Made by a program: the position numbers and the translations under genes | Shown here: positions 37,444-45,795 of the stretch, one piece after another | Layout of the letters: every line of letters starts with the position of its first letter | Numbering within the stretch: position 1 is the stretch's first letter | Source of the DNA: Pseudomonadota bacterium | GTDB lineage: Bacteria > Pseudomonadota > Gammaproteobacteria > Xanthomonadales > SZUA-38 | NCBI GenBank assembly: GCA_039033415.1 | Contig: JBCCCR010000025.1 | Coordinates: 44,188 to 108,187 of the forward strand | Length of the DNA stretch: 64,000 bases | Direction of reading: 5' to 3' | The notes under the pieces: generated by a model | What the model was told of the DNA's origin: nothing | What the model saw: the letters and a program-made list of their open reading frames with translations, nothing else | The model's database searches: none

Positions 37444-39204
37444 TTGCCCTCCCACGATTCGTTCTCTCAACCCTGGAACCGTTCCAGGACCCGCTCACCG
37501 TTCAGCGCCTGGATTCTTTCGCTGGCGCTGCTGACCAGCCTGCTGCCCGGGGGCCACGTGGAGAGCGCTGACCGCGTTTCCGGCTCTCGTTTTGCGACCC
37601 GTTCCGAGGTGCTGGCTTTGAACGGCATGGCCGCCACCTCGCAGCCCCTGGCGACCCAGGTGGCGCTCGACGTGCTGAAAGCCGGCGGCAACGCGGTGGA
37701 CGCAGCCATTGCCGCCAACGCTTTGATGGGACTGGTGGAACCCACCGGTAACGGCATCGGCGGGGACCTGTTTGCGCTCGTCTGGGACGCTGAGTCCAAA
37801 GAGCTGATCGGCCTGAACGCCAGCGGTCGCTCCCCTAAAGGCCTGACGCTCAAGTGGTTGCTCGACAACAACTACCGCTCCATCCCGTCGCGCGGGCCGC
37901 TGCCCGTTTCCGTTCCCGGCGCGGTGGACGGCTGGTTTATGCTCCATGAGCGCTTCGGAACACGCCCGATGCCAGAGCTGCTGGCCCCGGCAATCCGCTA
38001 CGCCCGCGAAGGCTTTCCGGTGAGCGAGGTGATCGCCCGAAGCTGGGCCCAGTCGGTCCCGCTGCTGGACGCGTATCCCGGCTTCGTCGAACAGTTCACC
38101 ATCGATGGCAAAGCACCCCAGACGGGCGAGGTCTGGCGCAATCCACATCTGGCGAAAACGCTGGAGATCATCGCGCGCGAGGGTCGCAACGGGTTTTATG
38201 AAGGCCAGGTCGCGAAGACCATGGCCGACTACGTCCAGGAACAGGGCGGCTTTCTGTCGGAAGCCGACCTCGCCGATCACCGCAGCACCTGGGAGACCCC
38301 ACTCTCCACCAGCTATCGCGGCTATGACGTCTGGGAGCTACCGCCCAGCGGCCAGGGAATCGCCGCGCTGCAGATCCTGAATATTCTGGAGGGCTTTGAT
38401 ATCCGGTCTTTCGGGTTCGGCTCGGTGGATCATCTGCATTACTTCATCGAGGCCAAAAAGCTGGCCTTCGAGGACCGGGCGCGGTTCTATGCCGACCCGG
38501 CGTTCTCGTCGGTCCCAGTGAAGGGGTTGCTGTCCAAAGACTATGCGGGCGATCGGCGCGAGTTGATCAAAGCCAGCGAAGCCGGCGACCGCTACCGGGC
38601 CGGCAATCCGGTGCTGGAGGCAGGCGACACCATCTACCTGACCACCGCCGATCGACACGGCAATATGGTGTCGCTGATCCAGAGCAACTACCGAGACATG
38701 GGGTCGGGCATGACCCCGCCCGGGCTGGGCTTTATCCTGCAGGACCGCGGCGAGCTCTTCAGCCTCGATCCGGAGCACCCCAACGCCTACGCACCCGGCA
38801 AGCGGCCGTTTCATACCATCATCCCGGCGTTTATCACGCGCGACGGCAAACCCTGGGTCAGCTTTGGCCTGATGGGCGGGGCGATGCAGCCGCAGGGCCA
38901 CGCGCAAATTGTCATGAACCTGATCGATTTCGACATGAATCTGCAGGAGGCCGGTGACGCGCCGCGGGTTCGTCATCGAGGTTCGTCGCAGCCCACTGGC
39001 GAGCTGCGCCGCGGGTCGGGGGTGGTGAACGTGGAAACCGGTTTCGGCAACGCCGTCATCCGCGGCCTGAAGCGCCGCGGCCACGACGTTCGGTTTGAGG
39101 CCGGCATCTTTGGGGGCTACCAGGCGATCGCCAGAGATCCGGACACCGGCGTGTACCGGGGCGCTTCCGAATCGCGCAAAGACGGGCACGCGGCCGGCTA
39201 CTGA
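37444..39204 (+). CDS. ggt: Gamma-glutamyltransferase (periplasmic, Ntn-hydrolase)
   Basis: 586 residues from a TTG at 37444. This is the only usual start codon in frame after the stop at 37420-37422 that keeps the signal peptide (WILSLALLTSLLPGGHVES). The protein cleaves gamma-glutamyl bonds of glutathione and matures by self-cleavage. N-terminal blocks are MAATSQPLATQVALDVLKAGGNAVDAAIA and GNGIGGDLFALVW. The nucleophilic Thr is likely the one in AGDTIYLTTADRHGNMVS. GSGMTPPGLGFILQD and the final domain VRHRGSSQPTG follow. An ATG at 37419 in another frame gives a short unrelated reading. Confidence 0.88.
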   Translation: MPSHDSFSQPWNRSRTRSPFSAWILSLALLTSLLPGGHVESADRVSGSRFATRSEVLALNGMAATSQPLATQVALDVLKAGGNAVDAAIAANALMGLVEPTGNGIGGDLFALVWDAESKELIGLNASGRSPKGLTLKWLLDNNYRSIPSRGPLPVSVPGAVDGWFMLHERFGTRPMPELLAPAIRYAREGFPVSEVIARSWAQSVPLLDAYPGFVEQFTIDGKAPQTGEVWRNPHLAKTLEIIAREGRNGFYEGQVAKTMADYVQEQGGFLSEADLADHRSTWETPLSTSYRGYDVWELPPSGQGIAALQILNILEGFDIRSFGFGSVDHLHYFIEAKKLAFEDRARFYADPAFSSVPVKGLLSKDYAGDRRELIKASEAGDRYRAGNPVLEAGDTIYLTTADRHGNMVSLIQSNYRDMGSGMTPPGLGFILQDRGELFSLDPEHPNAYAPGKRPFHTIIPAFITRDGKPWVSFGLMGGAMQPQGHAQIVMNLIDFDMNLQEAGDAPRVRHRGSSQPTGELRRGSGVVNVETGFGNAVIRGLKRRGHDVRFEAGIFGGYQAIARDPDTGVYRGASESRKDGHAAGY

Positions 39205-39251
39205 TCCGGTTGATGCGAGCGCAACAAAAAACAACAAGAGGGAGACAACCG

Positions 39252-39938
39252 ATGAATCATCAACCACGCGGATGGATGAGCGCAGCTGGAGCCGCGCTTC
39301 TCGCCTTGATCCTGGGCATCACCCAGGCCGTTGCGCAGGACAACAGCAAGCTGCTGCGCCGCTCCGATAGCGGTGAACGGATCCGGATTTTAGACGCCGT
39401 TTATGGTCAGGACGAACGCATCTGCCGCGCGCTGGATGCCGTCTCGCGGAGCTGCGATCGGCGGGAGAGCTGTGAGGTCACGGCGGACGACCGGCTCTGC
39501 GGCAACCCCTACGCCAACGTCCGCAAAGAGCTGTTTGTGGGCTACGACTGCGGCGACGGCCGCCGCTCCATCACGGTGTACGAGGGTGAGGTAGCGCGCA
39601 TCTACTGCCGAACGGCTAGCGTTGCCGAGGTGGTTGAAGTAGTGGAAGACCCGGTGCCAGTTGACCTGCTGCAGGAGCCACCGCCCAACGCCCAGCGCGG
39701 CGCGCTCTACATTGCGGTGGCCGAGTACGGGGCCCGTGATCGGATTTGTGACGCGGCGCCCACCCTCGCCTACTCGTGTGACGGCATGGAGCGCTGCGAC
39801 GTGCCCGTTGGCAACGACCTATGCGGCGACCCCGCGCGGGGAACGCCGAAGTCGCTATACCTGGCCTACTGGTGTGACGGCGAGCTGTCCGAGCGCGACT
39901 ACCGCGAGGGGCAAACTGTCAGCCTTCGATGCCGCTAA
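39252..39938 (+). CDS. Secreted Cys-rich protein with two SUEL-lectin-like repeats
   Basis: 228 residues from ATG 39252, with GAGGGAGA about ten bases upstream. The signal peptide is MSAAGAALLALILGITQAVAQ. Two similar domains follow (about residues 40-120 and 150-228). Each has an A-x-YG block (ILDAVYGQDERIC; IAVAEYGARDRIC), a second Cys, a C-x4-C-x-V block (CDRRESCEV; CDGMERCDV), LCGNP or LCGDP, K-x-L-x-x-x-Y-x-C (KELFVGYDC; KSLYLAYWC) and a final Cys. This matches the layout of galactose/rhamnose-binding SUEL lectin domains. The binding role is inference. It follows ggt by 47 bp and is convergent with the FHA gene. Confidence 0.75.
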   Translation: MNHQPRGWMSAAGAALLALILGITQAVAQDNSKLLRRSDSGERIRILDAVYGQDERICRALDAVSRSCDRRESCEVTADDRLCGNPYANVRKELFVGYDCGDGRRSITVYEGEVARIYCRTASVAEVVEVVEDPVPVDLLQEPPPNAQRGALYIAVAEYGARDRICDAAPTLAYSCDGMERCDVPVGNDLCGDPARGTPKSLYLAYWCDGELSERDYREGQTVSLRCR

Positions 39939-39951
39939 AGTCTCGCAAACC

Positions 39952-40758
39952 CTAGATCATCCCGCTGAGCTTGAGTCCCAGCACGGCGGCGGCGATCACC
40001 AGCACCGTAATGATCGCCCAGCGGGCTGAGGACGACTTGGCCGGCTCTTCCGGAACGGCCGCGGTCTCGCCGGTGTTCTTTGGTTTGGCCGCGTCCACGC
40101 CAGGCATCTGAACGAGCAGCCGGACCATATCGAGCTTCAGCTCATCGCCGGTTTTGAGCTCCGCTTTGGTGACCCGCTCGCCGTTGACGAACGTACCGTT
40201 CGACGAATCGAGGTCTTCGACAAACAGCCCGGTGGGTGTGACCAGAATCTTGGCGTGTCGACGGGAAACTTCGTCGTTAGGCAGGCAGATGTCGCAGTCG
40301 GAGTGGCGGCCGATCACCTGGTCGGCATGCAGCGGATAGTTCTTGCCAAAGGTGGAGCCTGATACACCGCGCAGCAGGTATTTGGGTATGGCCGCCCGCA
40401 TCACGGTCTGGCTCGCTTCGTTCTTCGGCTTACGCACCGGCTCGGGCTCCGGCGGCGGTGGGGCGGCCTGCTGCCCTTCAGCCCCGACAACCTGACACTG
40501 GATGCTGCCAAACAGCAGCGCGTCACCGGCTTTGATGGGCGTTCGCGCGGCAACCAGCGTGCCGTTGACCCGGGTGATGTTCGTGGCGTCACGCACCCCG
40601 ATCATCGCTGAACCGTCGGCCACCGTGATCTGGGCGTGGTGGCCAGCAATGCCCTCTTGCTTCAGCACCACCTGGCAATCGTCGTCTGAACCCACCACGT
40701 TTTCGCCGGGCTTCAGCTCGACCTGCTCACTTTCACCGTTGGGAAAAACCAGCTTCAT
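39952..40758 (-). CDS. Tail-anchored protein with two FHA domains
   Basis: 268 residues. The first FHA domain (about residues 1-92) has NVVGSDDDCQVVL, GHHAQITV and RVNGTLV, but the usual R-S-H arginine is replaced, so it may not bind phosphothreonine. The second (about 120-215) is canonical: VIGRHSDCDICLPNDEVSRRHAKIL and SSNGTFVNG. A Pro-rich linker joins them. The C-terminus is one transmembrane helix (WAIITVLVIAAAVLGLKL), so both domains face the cytoplasm. It lies 143 bp downstream of a Ser/Thr kinase gene on the same strand, which suggests it reads that kinase's phosphothreonine marks. Confidence 0.87.
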   Translation of the reverse strand: MKLVFPNGESEQVELKPGENVVGSDDDCQVVLKQEGIAGHHAQITVADGSAMIGVRDATNITRVNGTLVAARTPIKAGDALLFGSIQCQVVGAEGQQAAPPPPEPEPVRKPKNEASQTVMRAAIPKYLLRGVSGSTFGKNYPLHADQVIGRHSDCDICLPNDEVSRRHAKILVTPTGLFVEDLDSSNGTFVNGERVTKAELKTGDELKLDMVRLLVQMPGVDAAKPKNTGETAAVPEEPAKSSSARWAIITVLVIAAAVLGLKLSGMI

Positions 40759-40901
40759 TCAGGTCCCCATTCTCATTATCGGGCGTTATTGCCGGCCGAT
40801 TCTAGCGGATTTGGACGCGCTGCGCAGATCCGCCGATCACAGGCTGGGTGGGCGTCCGGAGACCCGGGAAATGGACTTAACGTTACGGGAAACGCGGGGC
40901 C

Positions 40902-43412
40902 TTAAGGCGAAGCGTCGACGTCTTCCTGTCGGACGACCCGAAAGCCGATGGAGTTATAGCGCTGCGCCGGGTCGTACCCTTTTGCCGCGGTCAGGAACTT
41001 GGGCCGCTCGCCGTCGAGCCAGGACGTGCCGACCACGCCGTACTGGCGGCAGGAGCCGCCGCGTTCGCGCAAGCAATCGGCGGTCCACTCCCGAACGTTG
41101 CCGTGCAGGTCGTGCAAACCGCCCGCGATGGCGGGAAAGCTCCCGCCGGGGGCGGTATAGGCAAACCCGTCTTCACAGTCCAGCACCTTGCGGCGTCGCA
41201 GCTGCGCCACCAGCGTTTGATCCCCCCAGTTAGCGCTGCAGTCGTCGGGGGGTGAGCCCGCGGTTTCCAGCCACTGCTCCACGCTCGGCAGCGCGTACAC
41301 CCGGCCGGTCTGGTTGCTGAGCCACTGCGCGTAGGCGGTTGCATCTTCCCAGTTCACGCAAACGACCGGATGGTCACCATTCTGTTCAAAGCCGGGCTCC
41401 CGCCAGTTGCGTTTACGGCTCGCCCGCATCCAGGACTCGAGGTTGCGGCACGAGGATTCGGCAAGGTCGTAACCGGTGGCGGCCACAAACTGCTCAAACT
41501 CATCGACGGTGATCTCGCGTACCGCCATGGTGACGTCGTCAGCCACCAGCATCTCCGGGCCCTCGCCACCGTCGAGCAGCTCGTCGCGCTCCATGTACGG
41601 GCCTTCCGGCTCCGGCGGCAGGGCGAGGCGTGCCAGCGCGTCCTCGATCGTTGCGTCCTCCGGTTTGAACAGCGCCGCCGAGCGATACTGGCTGGCCGCA
41701 CGGCTGCGGTCGCCAACCCTTTCGGCCTCAACAGCGCGCGCGATGGTCTGCTCATAGCCGTACTCCTCGACGCTGTCCAGGGCCTCGGCAACGCTGTCGG
41801 TCAGCGTAATCTGCCGCGCGACCTGCCTGGCCCGCTTGCCCAGCGTCACGGCGCTCTGATACCGGCCTCGGTCGACGGCCCGCCGCGCCAGCCTCACATA
41901 GCGCCGAATGATCTGCTCCATGCCGGCCTGCGCGACATCGTTGTCGGGATCCAGCGACAGCGCCGACTGAAACAGGTCAAACGCGTTGTCGTCAGCCGGC
42001 GTGGTGAGGCGGTTGGCCGCCAGCGCGGCACTCGCGTCATCCAGCAGCGACTGCAGCCTGGCCCGACCCTGCGGGGTGTTCAGCAGGCTTTCAACCAGCA
42101 GCGCTTCGTCCGACTCATCGAGGTCCACCAGCACCGGCTCATCGGGCTGCGTAGAGTCCACCGTTGGCAAAGCGGGCAGGCGTTCTTCCGGTTCGGCCAT
42201 GGGCGTCTCGTCGGCGCTGTCGTCCACGGGAGCGGCGGCGCCAGCATCGTTGGACGGCGCGGTTGAGTCAGGCTCTTCGGAGGGTTCGGCGACCGCCAGC
42301 ACCGCTTCATCATCGGCCGCCTCGTTGGGCTCGTCAGAGCCGGCGAAGAACACAGCCAGCCCGAGTAAAACGACACCGACCGCCAGCCCTCCAAGGGCTG
42401 CCGGAGGCAGGCGCTGCAGCTTGCCTCGTACCCAGGCGGTACCCCGGCGGGCGGCGGGACCGATACCGGACAGCCAGTCGCCCGGCCCTTTGCCGAGGGC
42501 CAGGCCCACCCAACGCAGCCGCCCCGATTTGTTCGGCGAAATCTTCGGAATCGGCAGCGGCGTGGTGACGGCCAGATCCGGCTTTTGCTGGTCCCGGCGG
42601 CGCCCGTCGCCGGTGGTTTTCTTGAGGAAACCCTCCAGCACCGCGGAGACTTCTTTCATGCTCGCGTAGCGGTCGTCCTGGGACTTGGCCATACAGCGGG
42701 CGATCAGCTCCTGCCAGCGCAGGAAGCGCGGCGGGAGCTTCGGCACCGGCTCATAAACATGGGCGTAGGCAACCGCAAAACTGTCGTCACCCTCGTAGGG
42801 CGGCTTCCCGGACAGCGCCTCATAGATCACGGCACCGAGGCTGTAGATATCCGAGCGGGCATCCACCTGCCGGCCTCGCGCCTGCTCCGGGCTCATGTAA
42901 TAGCTCGTGCCCATGCTCAGACCCGTGGCCGTCATGCGCGAGGCTTCGCTGACCACCGTGGCGATCCCGAAGTCCGTCAGCACCGGCTGATCGGCCGCGT
43001 CGAACATCACGTTGCCAGGTGTTACGTCACGATGAACAAAACCCCGTTCGTGAGCGTGACCCAGCGCGCTGCAGATCGGCAGCAGGATACGCAGGAGCTC
43101 ACGCTCCGGCATCCCGTCAGGAACACGCTGCTCCAGGTCACCGCCTGGCAGCAGCCGCATCGAGAAATAGTGCAGCCGGTCGGGCGTTACGCCAACGTCA
43201 TGAATCGAAACGATGTTGGGATGGTTGAGTTCAGCGATGGTTCGGGCTTCGCCGACAAACCGGTCGGCGAAGGTTCGGTCAGCCGCCAGGGCCGGCGACA
43301 TCACCTTCAGCGCAACCTCCCGCTGTAGCGAGTCCTGCACGGCGAGATAGACCGTCGCCATGCCACCCGTTCCCAGCGTTTTCTTCAGCGTATATCCGGG
43401 GATTTGAACCAT
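40902..43412 (-). CDS. Transmembrane Ser/Thr protein kinase with C-terminal FGE-sulfatase-like domain
   Basis: 836 residues. A PknB-type kinase (residues 7-270) has all catalytic motifs: Gly loop LGTGGMATVY, Lys36, HRD at 127-129 (HRDVTPGN), DFG at 147-149 and the SPEQ activation-segment end. After a basic linker comes one membrane helix (ALGGLAVGVVLLGLAVFFAG, about residue 335), an acidic Ser/Glu linker and helical repeats (about 450-590). A formylglycine-generating-enzyme-like domain follows (about 610-830): HPVVCVNWEDATAYAQWL, LPSVEQWLETA, LHDLHGNVREWTAD, IGFRVVRQ. The last part should be outside the cytoplasm and may bind a ligand. FGE catalysis is unproven. Confidence 0.88.
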   Translation of the reverse strand: MVQIPGYTLKKTLGTGGMATVYLAVQDSLQREVALKVMSPALAADRTFADRFVGEARTIAELNHPNIVSIHDVGVTPDRLHYFSMRLLPGGDLEQRVPDGMPERELLRILLPICSALGHAHERGFVHRDVTPGNVMFDAADQPVLTDFGIATVVSEASRMTATGLSMGTSYYMSPEQARGRQVDARSDIYSLGAVIYEALSGKPPYEGDDSFAVAYAHVYEPVPKLPPRFLRWQELIARCMAKSQDDRYASMKEVSAVLEGFLKKTTGDGRRRDQQKPDLAVTTPLPIPKISPNKSGRLRWVGLALGKGPGDWLSGIGPAARRGTAWVRGKLQRLPPAALGGLAVGVVLLGLAVFFAGSDEPNEAADDEAVLAVAEPSEEPDSTAPSNDAGAAAPVDDSADETPMAEPEERLPALPTVDSTQPDEPVLVDLDESDEALLVESLLNTPQGRARLQSLLDDASAALAANRLTTPADDNAFDLFQSALSLDPDNDVAQAGMEQIIRRYVRLARRAVDRGRYQSAVTLGKRARQVARQITLTDSVAEALDSVEEYGYEQTIARAVEAERVGDRSRAASQYRSAALFKPEDATIEDALARLALPPEPEGPYMERDELLDGGEGPEMLVADDVTMAVREITVDEFEQFVAATGYDLAESSCRNLESWMRASRKRNWREPGFEQNGDHPVVCVNWEDATAYAQWLSNQTGRVYALPSVEQWLETAGSPPDDCSANWGDQTLVAQLRRRKVLDCEDGFAYTAPGGSFPAIAGGLHDLHGNVREWTADCLRERGGSCRQYGVVGTSWLDGERPKFLTAAKGYDPAQRYNSIGFRVVRQEDVDASP

Positions 43413-43564
43413 GACGCCCGCAAAAAGTAATCGTTGATGGCGCCCTTAATGGACCGCTGGCATCGCCAGGGGTTCGCTAGCTTCCGTGGATAGGCGCTCT
43501 AGTCTGGTATTGTCACCAGTAATCCCCTGAATTCTAGCGCATCCACGAAGAGGATTTTACGCCC

Positions 43565-43906
43565 TTGGACACACTCACCCCGGCGCTGCTGCTTTTCCTT
43601 GGCGCGCTAGCCTATCTGTGGTTTGACGCAGTGCGGGCGCGCGAAGCGGCGGTGGCCGCCTGCCGGGACGCCTGCAGCCAGGTTCAGGTGCAATTTCTCG
43701 ACCAAACCGTGCGGCTCAGCGGGCTTAAGCTGGCCCGGGCGCCCTCGGGCAGCCTCAGCCTGCGGCGGCACTTTCGGTTCGAGTTCAGTGAGCAGGGTTC
43801 GGACCGTCAGCCCGGGATGGTGATCCTGCTGGCCGGTCAGCCCACGCAGGTGATTTTGGACGGCGCCGCCAGCGGCCGGCTCGTCATTCCGATGGGGTCT
43901 ATTTGA
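43565..43906 (+). CDS. DUF3301 membrane protein
   Basis: 113 residues. It starts at TTG 43565 with GAGGA about ten bases upstream, and no nearby ATG keeps the N-terminal helix. A transmembrane segment (ALLLFLGALAYLWFDAVRARE) leads into a cytoplasmic domain with CSQVQVQFLDQTVRLSGLKLAR and HFRFEFSEQGSDRQPG, which are the conserved blocks of DUF3301. Function is unknown. It is divergent from the kinase gene and its stop overlaps the stop of sspB by eight bases (convergent). Confidence 0.8.
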   Translation: MDTLTPALLLFLGALAYLWFDAVRAREAAVAACRDACSQVQVQFLDQTVRLSGLKLARAPSGSLSLRRHFRFEFSEQGSDRQPGMVILLAGQPTQVILDGAASGRLVIPMGSI

Positions 43907-44297
43907 TGACCTTGAGGTGACTCTTCCCGCCGTTGGGATCGTCGGTATCGTCTTTGCCGTCTGCGGTCTCAGTGAGCGAGCTGTCCGCCTCGTCGGCCGC
44001 AAACATCATGCCGTGGCCGTTTTCTTTGGCGTAAACGGCCAGGACCGCCGAGACCGGCAGATACACGTTGCGAGCGGCGCCGGAAAAGCGCGCGGAGAAG
44101 GTTACGGCGTCGTTGCCGAGCACCATATCCTGCACGGCGTGAGGCGCCATGTTGAGCACAATCCGGCCGTCCTTGATGCCTTGCGGCGGCACGTCAACAC
44201 CGTCCACCGTCACGTCAGCCAGCAGATAGGGCGTCAGGTCGGAGTCGACGATCCAGTCGTAAAGGGCTCGGATCAGGTACGGGCGGGATGAGATCAT
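43899..44297 (-). CDS. sspB: ClpXP protease specificity-enhancing factor SspB
   Basis: 132 residues from ATG 44297, which overlaps the sspA stop as ATGA. Upstream in-frame codons are an artefact within sspA. SspB delivers ssrA-tagged proteins and the RseA fragment to ClpXP. The fold is recognisable from SSRPYLIRALYDWIVDSDLTPYLLADV, GRIVLNMAPHAVQDM and VTFSARFSGAARNVYLPVSAVLAVYAKENG. An acidic linker is followed by SHLKVIK, the C-terminal tail that binds the ClpX zinc domain. Confidence 0.94.
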   Translation of the reverse strand: MISSRPYLIRALYDWIVDSDLTPYLLADVTVDGVDVPPQGIKDGRIVLNMAPHAVQDMVLGNDAVTFSARFSGAARNVYLPVSAVLAVYAKENGHGMMFAADEADSSLTETADGKDDTDDPNGGKSHLKVIK

Positions 44298-44926
44298 CCG
44301 CGCATCTGGAGCTCTTCTTCTGACAAGCTGGCGCGGAACGAGGGGCGTTCGAACAGCTGCTCGGCGTATTTTTTCACCGATGCGGCCTGGCGCGGCAGCT
44401 TGATGCCGAAATGCTCCAGGCGCCAAAGCAGCGGCGCCACGGCGCAGTCGACCAAGGTCAGCTCGTCGTGCAGGAAAAAGGTAGCGGCTTTGAATACGTC
44501 GTTGGACGTGACAAGGGCTTCGGTCAGATGCTTGCGCGCCGACTCGTGTTTGCGCCGATCGCTGGCTTCGAGCTTCGCCGCCAGCGTGTACCAGTCTTTC
44601 ATCAAACGATGCATGGCGAGACGCAGCCGAGCGCGCGACACCGGGTCCACCGGCATCAGCGGCGGATGCGGGTAGCGCTCGTCGAGGTATTCGGTGATGA
44701 CCCCCGCGTCGTACAGCACGAGATCGCGGTCGAGCAGGGTGGGAATGGTCTGGTAGGGGTTGAGGTCGATCAGGTCTTCGGGCGGCTGAGCCGGGTCGAC
44801 GTCGACCACCTCAACGTTGATGCCCTTCTCGGCCCGCACGCAGCGCACGCGGTGGCTCTGCAGTGACGTTGGTGAAGAAAACAGCGCCATCACCGAGCGG
44901 CCTCGGGCCGCAACTGACACATTCAT
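44294..44926 (-). CDS. sspA: Stringent starvation protein A (GST-fold RNA polymerase-associated)
   Basis: 210 residues from ATG 44926, which has AGGGG 12 bases upstream. ATG 44938 abuts that site and is less likely. The GST-like N-domain has LFSSPTSLQSHRVRCVRAEKGINVEV and NPYQTIPTLLDRDLVLYDAGVITEYLDERYP. The helical C-domain has FFLHDELTLVDCAVAPLLWRLEHFGI. SspA binds RNA polymerase under starvation and lacks GST catalysis. It is upstream of sspB and downstream of the cytochrome bc1 genes, the usual gammaproteobacterial order. Confidence 0.93.
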   Translation of the reverse strand: MNVSVAARGRSVMALFSSPTSLQSHRVRCVRAEKGINVEVVDVDPAQPPEDLIDLNPYQTIPTLLDRDLVLYDAGVITEYLDERYPHPPLMPVDPVSRARLRLAMHRLMKDWYTLAAKLEASDRRKHESARKHLTEALVTSNDVFKAATFFLHDELTLVDCAVAPLLWRLEHFGIKLPRQAASVKKYAEQLFERPSFRASLSEEELQMRG

Positions 44927-45033
44927 TATTCTTTTCATCCCCTCGTTTGTGCCGCCGGCGATGCCTGCGCGGCGATGTAGGTAGCCTGCTTAACCGGCGC
45001 CGGCCTTGCCGACCCTGATTGTGGCGGTAACCT

Positions 45034-45795
45034 TTACTTGACGTCTTTCCAGAATTCCTTCTTGAGCAAGTATGCTACGAAAGTGAAGAGCGCCAGGTAC
45101 AGTAGAACCCAGATGCCAAGCGACTCCCGCTGCAGCTTGGCCGGCTCACCGAGATACTCCAGGTAAGACACCAGATCGAGCATCGTTTGATCGAATTCCT
45201 CTTCGGTCATCGTACCTTCTGTGACCTGCTCAAAGCCAACCAGCTTCGTCTCTTCCACGCCTTCGTCATTTTCATGCGTCTCGTAGACAGCTTTCCGGAC
45301 ACCCTGCATTTCCCAAAACACGTTGGGCATGTTGGCGTTCGGGTATGCCTTGTTGTTCCAGCCAATCGGCCGTGACGGGTCGATATAGAACTGGCGCAGG
45401 TAGGTGTAGAGCCAATCCACGCCGCGAGACCGCGAGACCACCGAAAGATCGGGGGCCTTGGCACCCAGCCACACTTCCTGGTCGACCGGATCCATGGCTG
45501 ACAGCATCACGTCCCCGACCTTAGCGTCGCTGAAGATCAGATTCTCTTCGATCTGCTCTTCGGTCAAGTCGAGGTCTTCGCCGAGGCGGCTGTAGCGCAT
45601 GTACTGCGAGCCGTGGCAGCCCTGGCAGTAGTTGACGAACAGCTTCGCGCCGCGCTGCAGAGACGCAACGTTGCCGATGTCGGTCTGCGCATGGTCAAGC
45701 TCAGCGTTCCCGGCGGCCATGACGGCGCTGGCGGCGGCCAGGGCCAGCAGGGCGCTGCAAAGCAGCACCCGGCCGTTCACAAACGTACGGATCAT
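45034..45795 (-). CDS. petC: Cytochrome c1 subunit of the bc1 complex
   Basis: 253 residues. A signal sequence (about residues 8-28) precedes the haem c site CQGCH (Cys57, Cys60, His61). The haem-ligand Met region lies around PNVFWEMQG. The C-terminal membrane anchor is ESLGIWVLLYLALFTFVAYLL. It passes electrons from the Rieske protein to a periplasmic cytochrome c. The start overlaps the stop of petB by four bases. Confidence 0.95.
   Translation of the reverse strand: MIRTFVNGRVLLCSALLALAAASAVMAAGNAELDHAQTDIGNVASLQRGAKLFVNYCQGCHGSQYMRYSRLGEDLDLTEEQIEENLIFSDAKVGDVMLSAMDPVDQEVWLGAKAPDLSVVSRSRGVDWLYTYLRQFYIDPSRPIGWNNKAYPNANMPNVFWEMQGVRKAVYETHENDEGVEETKLVGFEQVTEGTMTEEEFDQTMLDLVSYLEYLGEPAKLQRESLGIWVLLYLALFTFVAYLLKKEFWKDVK

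Noticed and set aside
41370..42266. 298-codon plus-strand frame opposite the kinase gene
   Set aside because: Shadow of the linker and repeat part of the kinase; composition is His/Arg/Gln-rich and unlike real proteins of the window.
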